DNA of 35,231 bases from Candidatus Poribacteria bacterium (lineage in GTDB: Bacteria > Abyssobacteria > SURF-5). Location of the stretch: NCBI GenBank assembly GCA_016215705.1, contig JACRIR010000129.1, positions 1 to 35,231 of the forward strand, written 5' to 3'. Below are positions 30,728-35,231 of this stretch, one piece after another (position 1 is the stretch's first letter; every line of letters starts with the position of its first letter). A program made the position numbers and the translations under genes. The notes under the pieces were generated by a model, which was given only the letters and a program-made list of their open reading frames with translations, was not told the origin of the DNA and made no database searches.

Positions 30728-31981
30728 CTATTGACCTGCGAGTTTGATGGCGTTTGTGATGTCTTCCTCGGTTAACTCCGTCATCGGATTTGCCGGAGGT
30801 GTGGTTCCTTTCATATACCAATAGACAGCCTTGTTCAAATCGTCTCGCGTCAGTTTTCCCGCCTGCCAGCGGTCCACAACACTTGCGAGCCATTTTGGAG
30901 ACCGCGCAACGGTGATTGGATAGCCCGCGCTGTTGCGCACTCCGTTGCTGTCGACCACATACAGATACGCCGTTCCATAAGGCAGGAAGCCTGTATGCCC
31001 CGTGACTGTTATCGAAGTGTTCGACCACGCGGACGGAACCTGTGTTTGCAGATTGGTGCAGGCTTCATATGTGGCGGCGTTGCCGATCACCACTCGAGCC
31101 CAACTATTATCCAGATATACATCGTCAAAGTAAGTTACGGCCTCACAGTTTGTAGGGCATCCTGGTGTATTTGCGCAGTATTCACCTATCTCAAGAGTAT
31201 TCCAAAGGTACGAATGCGTCGTTATGACGTTTCTTAGATTCAGCACATTTACCATCGGTGTATCCAGCCCTCCGTGCCAAATCGAGATCGATCCATCCGC
31301 AACACCCGTAGAGGACTGTTCCGCTTGAATTTCAATTCTATACCATTTTTTCACCGGAGGCGACTGAATATGACCGTAGTAGTTGTCGGTGAGAGGATAT
31401 CCGTCGCCTACCTGGAGAGTATAGTAATGACTCGCCACAATTTTGGGATCTATTGGGTCCGCCGACCAGTGCTGATCTTTAAGGATAACGTAATCATCGG
31501 ATGAACTGGACAAACGCCAAAGCTTCATTGAATGTCTGGGGTCCTGAATTCCCCAGTCGAAGACGGCCCAGAAAGAGACAAATACTCGTTTTAGATTTGC
31601 GTCAGTCACCCAGTACAAGTCCGCCGTTCTGGCGCTGGTGTCGCAACCGCTCATGTCATGGCGTGAACAAAGAAGACTCCCCGGGAGATTGTTTCCATCC
31701 GCATACGTTATATTCCCCACTGCATAAGTCCAGCCCTTATTCTCTGTTTGCTGTGTATTTCTATCACCAACGATTGCGGCGCCCGGCTGGCTGTCCTCAA
31801 AATCCTTCCACAACAGAGGAACCGGCTGCGATTTGGTTCCGAAGCCTGTTCCGCTCACAGTTAGAGCGCCACCCTCTTGAAATTGTCCACTCACACCACT
31901 TATCTGCGGGTCTCCATAGGTGCTGACATTGGCAAGAATCAGCATGAGCAACAGCATCATGGAAGCGGTACTTTTAAGCAT
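30728..31981 (-). CDS. Secreted IPT/TIG plus lectin/lyase-fold protein under sigma-54 control
   Basis: A 417-aa exported protein. The signal peptide MLKSTASMMLLLMLILANVS is followed by an IPT/TIG-like Ig segment (PQISGVSGQFQEGGALTVSGTGFG). A ~250-residue region has the look of a concanavalin-type jelly roll (VFVSFWAVFDWG, WYRIEIQAEQSS, DGSISIWHGGLD, YFDDVYLDNSWARVVIG), as in heparan/alginate lyase-like proteins; no catalytic residues can be assigned. A second Ig-like part (AWSNTSITVTGHTGFLPYGTAYLYVVD) precedes a helical C-terminus (LTRDDLNKAVYWYMKGT). The frame is open to ATG 32026, but ATG 31981 has AAGGAGGGTGGAG right before it. A consensus sigma-54 promoter and two upstream sites precede it. 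Confidence 0.85.
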   Translation of the reverse strand: MLKSTASMMLLLMLILANVSTYGDPQISGVSGQFQEGGALTVSGTGFGTKSQPVPLLWKDFEDSQPGAAIVGDRNTQQTENKGWTYAVGNITYADGNNLPGSLLCSRHDMSGCDTSARTADLYWVTDANLKRVFVSFWAVFDWGIQDPRHSMKLWRLSSSSDDYVILKDQHWSADPIDPKIVASHYYTLQVGDGYPLTDNYYGHIQSPPVKKWYRIEIQAEQSSTGVADGSISIWHGGLDTPMVNVLNLRNVITTHSYLWNTLEIGEYCANTPGCPTNCEAVTYFDDVYLDNSWARVVIGNAATYEACTNLQTQVPSAWSNTSITVTGHTGFLPYGTAYLYVVDSNGVRNSAGYPITVARSPKWLASVVDRWQAGKLTRDDLNKAVYWYMKGTTPPANPMTELTEEDITNAIKLAGQ

Positions 31982-32073
31982 TACTCCACCCTCCTTACTA
32001 TCTGTCAGGATCATTCGTCTGTCCACTTTTGCGCTAGATTACATGGAATTACGAAATACTTGTGTCTCAGAGA

Positions 32074-32089
32074 TGCAATTCTAATGCCA
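32074..32089 (-). promoter_or_regulatory. Sigma-54 (-24/-12) promoter for the 30728-31981 gene
   Basis: The minus strand reads TGGCAT-TAGAA-TTGCA, an exact match to TGGCAY-N5-TTGCA. Expected start near 32063, giving an ~80-nt leader to ATG 31981. Confidence 0.82.
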
Positions 32090-32118
32090 CAAGCGCTCTA
32101 TTCCATGCAGTATCGAGC

Positions 32119-32143
32119 TAACATCCTTATTGCTAATACGTTA
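32119..32143 (-). promoter_or_regulatory. Candidate activator-binding site, TAACAT-N15-GTTA
   Basis: In plus-strand reading TAACAT (32119-32124), 15 nt, GTTA (32140-32143), with TGCTAA inside exactly as at 18091-18115. It is therefore inverted relative to its gene. A second, partial site is at 32201-32215 (AACACGTTATTGTTA), which shares AAYACGTTATTG with this one. Such paired sites ~70-140 bp upstream are typical for sigma-54 activators. Confidence 0.5.
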
Positions 32144-32271
32144 TTGCAAGCGCTTCCAGCATCCTGTCCCACCAGCCAAGCAGAGAGATCATTTTGGCAA
32201 AACACGTTATTGTTATCTCTGGGTTCCGAAAATGAAGATTGAAAACCACTCCTTACCGCGTTTCGCCTCGG

Positions 32272-32904
32272 CTAGGGCGTAACAAGCAACGATAAATAAC
32301 CGTATCTCGTGGGGAAATCAGCTTCCTCTTTCAGGATATTGAAGGCGCAAACAGACGTCAGGAATAGATCTCGGATCAACCTCCCATACATGACATGCTT
32401 CTGAGTATCCATCGCCCGCCTGAGTCTGCTGCAAGTGAAAGCAACACATCTGATAGGTCTATCAGTGACCGCCAATCTGCATCCTCCATCATGCAGGAAA
32501 GTACACCCATTTCTACCGATCTTGTCGTTGGATTGATCATGTAATCCAAAACGTTTCAACAGGCTCTGACGAAATGGAACAAAACCTTCTGTCCCGCAAG
32601 TCTGCAACGGACTTTCGCTGTATCTTCTCAGCCAATAATCAATGTATGTGAAATGATCGTATGAACCCCTGCAACATTCGCCCTTGCAGTCCGCGCAAAC
32701 CGATGAGAGTGAAGAGTTCAACTCGGCAATTATTCTTTGAGCATCAGTGCGGCGCTTGTTAAGCATGCATAGAACTTCTTGACTCTTAGAGGAAAGGCCA
32801 CGTTCTTTTGGCAAAAGACTTTGGCTCAGATAAAACACCTTACTGAATTGCGCATATCTTCTTACAAAATGCCTGTAGTCAGAGAATGATTTCCCAGATG
32901 CCAT
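32272..32904 (-). CDS. YkgJ-like cysteine-cluster protein (putative zinc/iron-binding)
   Basis: A 210-aa soluble protein with the cysteine pattern of the YkgJ/CxxCxxxCC family: Cys70, Cys73, Cys77, Cys78 (CADCKGECC), then Cys134 (GCTFL), Cys142 (GGCRL), Cys153 (RPIRC) and Cys158. The TDRPIRC motif is characteristic. The family is thought to bind Fe or Zn; its role is not known. The N-terminal 60 residues are helical and charged. Start ATG 32904 is preceded by a run of nine Gs on the coding strand. It does not overlap its neighbours. Confidence 0.8.
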   Translation of the reverse strand: MASGKSFSDYRHFVRRYAQFSKVFYLSQSLLPKERGLSSKSQEVLCMLNKRRTDAQRIIAELNSSLSSVCADCKGECCRGSYDHFTYIDYWLRRYSESPLQTCGTEGFVPFRQSLLKRFGLHDQSNDKIGRNGCTFLHDGGCRLAVTDRPIRCVAFTCSRLRRAMDTQKHVMYGRLIRDLFLTSVCAFNILKEEADFPTRYGYLSLLVTP

Positions 32905-32909
32905 TAGCG

Positions 32910-32918
32910 CCCCCCCCC
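32910..32918 (-). repeat. Homopolymer G9 tract in the ribosome-site region of the YkgJ-like gene
   Basis: Nine consecutive G on the coding strand, 6-14 bases upstream of ATG 32904, at the Shine-Dalgarno position. Tracts of this kind can change length by slippage. Confidence 0.5.
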
Positions 32919-33034
32919 GCAGTGTTTGGTGTTTGGCAATGCATGAACAGATAGATTTTGATCGAGATAACGAGGCGAAGGAGAAGAGAATATCTCCAAG
33001 ATCATGCTCAATATTTCACTGGACGGTGGTCATT

Positions 33035-33895
33035 TCATTTGTTTGGCTTTTGAAGCAAGAGGATGGCATTTGCACCGCAATGCTTTCGTACGTACAAGTG
33101 CATCGCTTGAAATCCCGTGAATTGCACGTGATTAATAGCCGAAATAATCGCCTCCATCCAAAGGAAGGGAACTTTGCAAAGGTCCGGTATCTTCCCCCAA
33201 TAGTGTTCAAAGGGGAGTCTCTCTGCGAAATAGCGTTTCCAAAGCAATACTAGACACGAAGCAGAAATCAACCTCTGCTGAAGTGATTCGTCATCGTAAT
33301 GCCTCTGATAAAAGAGCGGTTGCCCATTGTATTCTCTCTCATAAACTGACTCTTCGGTAAAGGTGTTGTAGCATTCAGAAGCGTAAGGCACCTCGATAAT
33401 TGCCAATCCCCCCGGTTTGAGTACACGTTCAATTTCCGTCATAGCTTTTGAATCTCCTCCGTTCGGGATGTGCTCAATCACAGAGAGCGAATAAACGATG
33501 TCGAAGGTATTGTTGTCGAACTCCAACTGCCTTGCGTCTTGTAAGGACACCCTGTAGTCTCCCGAAGCTCCAAAGGTGGAGTTGTAAGACTTAAACTCAG
33601 CGGCATAGCGTCCAAAAATGTTCTTGTCCTGAATGTCGGTTGCATGAACTACCCCCCGATACTTGGCGGCAAGATAGATAGATAGCAGTTTTGGACTCCC
33701 AATGTCGAGAATCCATGGCGAATTAAACGAATGCTCTCTGAGGACTTGATCCACGACACCGAGAACTGGAAAACGCCAGTATCCGACAGGACAAAGGAAC
33801 TGCTTCAGGCCGTTTACTATGCTACCAGAACAAATAGCCGCAAATCCGACTTTCATCGCAAACCGGTAGATATGCCAGGGTTGAGATTTGCCCAT
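33035..33895 (-). CDS. Class I SAM-dependent methyltransferase
   Basis: A methyltransferase of ~286 aa. Motif I is PWILDIGSPKLLSIYLA, followed by VHATDIQDKNIF, then the methyltransferase-11 motif FDNNTFDIVYSLSVIEHIPNGGDSKAMTEIERVLKPGG. The C-terminal part (ADR/GFQAMHLYVRKHC) is specific to the protein. The GT gene upstream stops at 33897 and ATG 33895 (MGKSQPWH) begins one base after that stop, with AGGAT as ribosome site; the longer TTG start at 33931 would overlap it by 35 bp. Tight coupling with the glycosyltransferase points to modification of a sugar chain or its carrier. Confidence 0.83.
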   Translation of the reverse strand: MGKSQPWHIYRFAMKVGFAAICSGSIVNGLKQFLCPVGYWRFPVLGVVDQVLREHSFNSPWILDIGSPKLLSIYLAAKYRGVVHATDIQDKNIFGRYAAEFKSYNSTFGASGDYRVSLQDARQLEFDNNTFDIVYSLSVIEHIPNGGDSKAMTEIERVLKPGGLAIIEVPYASECYNTFTEESVYEREYNGQPLFYQRHYDDESLQQRLISASCLVLLWKRYFAERLPFEHYWGKIPDLCKVPFLWMEAIISAINHVQFTGFQAMHLYVRKHCGANAILLLQKPNK

Positions 33896-33896
33896 T

Positions 33897-34904
33897 CTAA
33901 TCCTGGACCTGTTCGGCCAAATGACGGTCAATTAATGCTCTCAAAGAGTCAAAATCCACTTGCCAACTGTTACGAAGTTCCGCAGCCAACGCCATCACAT
34001 CGCTGCGAAGAGCATTGCTGTGGAAGATCGACGCCCGGACTGCTTGGGCAATTCCTGCAGCGTTATTTTCCGTAAAGATCGCCCCTCTGTAGAAGTATTC
34101 TCTTAAGTTTTTCGTGTTCGAAAGAATCATCGGTTTGCCGAGCGAGACAGCTTCGTATGCGCCACATGTAAGAAGATTCTCCTCTGTCGTGAGAACCATA
34201 ACCGCGTCGCATGAGTACAAAAGCGATTGATAGGCTCCTTCATTTAAGAAACCAGTAAAAACCACATTGGGAGGCGCTTCAGAGACAATTGTTCCGTTCA
34301 ACTTTCGGTGGTCACCGGTAACGTGGATTACTACTTCGGGATCAATCAATCGCGCAGACTCAATGACTGCATCGAGTGGCTCATCATCGGAATACGAGCA
34401 GACAAAAGCAATATTACTCTTGCCGGGCAAGTCTACTCTTTCCGCCAACGACAGCGATGGAAGCTTGTCCGGAAGGACGAGGGCACGTCCTCCCCAAGTT
34501 TCTACAAGCTCTTTCAGGAATTCGTTCGTGACGATTGTCAGGTTCGCCTTTCGGACGGTATACTTGCTCAACACATGAAAAATCTTGTATTTCAGCAAAG
34601 GACTGCCCATGGTTTCCAGCTTGAAGTTGGAATGCCGGTCAACCATCAGATTGAAACCTATAAGCGATTTCAGCAGACAGGCCAAAGTGGTCAGAACAAT
34701 GGAAGGATTCTGGACGATGACCGTTCTTGGCCGGCTCACAAAGAGCCTCAGAGATGTTTTGGCAGACAAAAGCAGGCATCTGAGAAAATAGTTATGCCCG
34801 GAAAGGTACTTGAACAAAGAAACATCAAGAGCCTTCGCTAATTCGTTTGTGCGTCGTTGATTTTCCCAGGTAATCCAGATGCTATCGAGTCTCTTCCAGA
34901 ACAA
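33897..34904 (-). CDS. Glycosyltransferase, GT-B fold (GT4-like)
   Basis: A 335-aa glycosyltransferase. The N-terminal half has WITWENQRRTNELAKAL and FLRCLLLSAKTSLRLFVSRPRTVIVQNPSIVLTTL, then LMVDRHSNFKLE. The C-terminal half has the nucleotide-sugar side: NIAFVCSYSDDEPLDAVIESARLI, VVFTGFLNEGAYQSLLYSCDAVMVLTTEENLLTCGAYEAVSLGKPMILSNTKNLREYF (E-x7-E type region). It is somewhat shorter than typical. Start is TTG 34904 behind GAAGGG; no in-frame ATG is close. Donor and acceptor are unknown. It is the first of a coupled GT-methyltransferase pair. Confidence 0.85.
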   Translation of the reverse strand: MFWKRLDSIWITWENQRRTNELAKALDVSLFKYLSGHNYFLRCLLLSAKTSLRLFVSRPRTVIVQNPSIVLTTLACLLKSLIGFNLMVDRHSNFKLETMGSPLLKYKIFHVLSKYTVRKANLTIVTNEFLKELVETWGGRALVLPDKLPSLSLAERVDLPGKSNIAFVCSYSDDEPLDAVIESARLIDPEVVIHVTGDHRKLNGTIVSEAPPNVVFTGFLNEGAYQSLLYSCDAVMVLTTEENLLTCGAYEAVSLGKPMILSNTKNLREYFYRGAIFTENNAAGIAQAVRASIFHSNALRSDVMALAAELRNSWQVDFDSLRALIDRHLAEQVQD

Positions 34905-34973
34905 AACCAGTGCCCTTCAAGCTGTGTTTAACAACTTTGGGTAACCGACCTTCCCGAGAAGCAAATACAAACC

Positions 34974-35231
34974 TCATCGATCATCCAACCGGGATTCGAA
35001 AAAGGAGAATTTCTGATTCGGCTGAGGGGTGTCGATTTCTTCGACATACTGAATTTGATACTCTATTCGTCCTTTTAGAATGGGGCCGATTTCTGATCGC
35101 AAATGTTGTTCGAGTCCGAAGCGCGCTTTCGGATTGTCATTGTCCAGCGCGATCAAGATTCTGACTTGCTTAATATTCTCCTGCACGATTCGGTATCTTC
35201 TTACGAGTATCCCTCTTCCACTGAGACTTTC
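34974..35231 (-). CDS. Phenylacetate-CoA ligase/CapK-family protein, C-terminal fragment (runs off window)
   Basis: The frame is open to the window edge without a stop, so the 85 visible residues are the C-terminal end of a longer protein. The order GRGILVRRYRIVQENIKQV, then GLEQHLRSEIG...IEYQIQYVEEI and KFSFFESRL, resembles the end of PaaK/CapK-like adenylate-forming proteins of polysaccharide loci. Stop TGA is at 34974-34976. It is followed after ~70 bp by the glycosyltransferase on the same strand. Confidence 0.65.
   Translation of the reverse strand, partial: ESLSGRGILVRRYRIVQENIKQVRILIALDNDNPKARFGLEQHLRSEIGPILKGRIEYQIQYVEEIDTPQPNQKFSFFESRLDDR

Noticed and set aside
1-35231. CRISPR array, rRNA genes, transposase or phage genes
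   Set aside because: No regularly spaced repeats, no rRNA-like sequence and no transposase or integrase motifs were found in any frame.

Overview
The window comes from a Gram-negative, probably uncultivated bacterium. It carries an exosortase/PEP-CTERM protein-sorting locus surrounded by exopolysaccharide, regulatory and large secreted-protein genes. The exosortase genes, the sigma-54 regulator, the DUF362 protein and the many short dispersed intergenic repeats recall candidate phyla known from metagenomes (Omnitrophota, Hydrogenedentota and Abyssobacteria-like groups). That assignment is inference; no marker gene fixes the taxon.

Layout. 1-3.6 kb: an O-methyltransferase-like gene, a 0.4 kb repeat element bounded by inverted repeats, and a membrane-anchored beta-lactamase-fold serine hydrolase. 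3.75-5.6 kb: tRNA-Leu(CAA) and a 7TM-PAS sensor kinase whose phospho-accepting His is replaced by Leu. 5.9-11.5 kb: a PEP-CTERM protein and two large secreted modular proteins that share a roughly 270-residue unrecognised region. 11.8-13.2 kb: a PilZ protein and a polyprenyl-phosphate sugar transferase, probably one operon. 14.0-17.1 kb: a soluble GAF-PAS histidine kinase and an NtrC-type sigma-54 activator with a variant GAFTGA loop. 17.1-17.9 kb: an exosortase-A-type polysaccharide deacetylase. 18.3-19.2 kb: a secreted tandem-repeat protein. 19.4-22.5 kb: exosortase, EpsI and an exosortase-associated acyl-CoA ligase. 22.5-28.1 kb: a beta-helix protein, an Ig-like protein, a small secreted protein and a DUF362 protein that share modules. 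28.4-35.2 kb: a deacetylase-like protein, two methyltransferases, a sigma-54-driven secreted protein, a YkgJ-like Cys-rich protein, a glycosyltransferase and the C-terminus of a CapK/PaaK-like ligase that runs off the end.

How the parts fit. Four secreted-protein genes (5859-6557, 6857-9226, 18264-19214, 30728-31981) have close matches to a -24/-12 sigma-54 promoter with correct GG-N10-GC spacing just upstream. Three of the four also have the same element, TAACAT-N15-GTTA, 20-80 bp further upstream. The NtrC-like regulator at 15675-17066 is the obvious candidate activator. I read the window as a surface-matrix locus: the sugar transferase, deacetylase, glycosyltransferase and methyltransferases make or decorate an exopolysaccharide, PilZ may tie it to c-di-GMP, exosortase/EpsI process the PEP-CTERM protein, and a two-component sigma-54 circuit drives several secreted proteins together.
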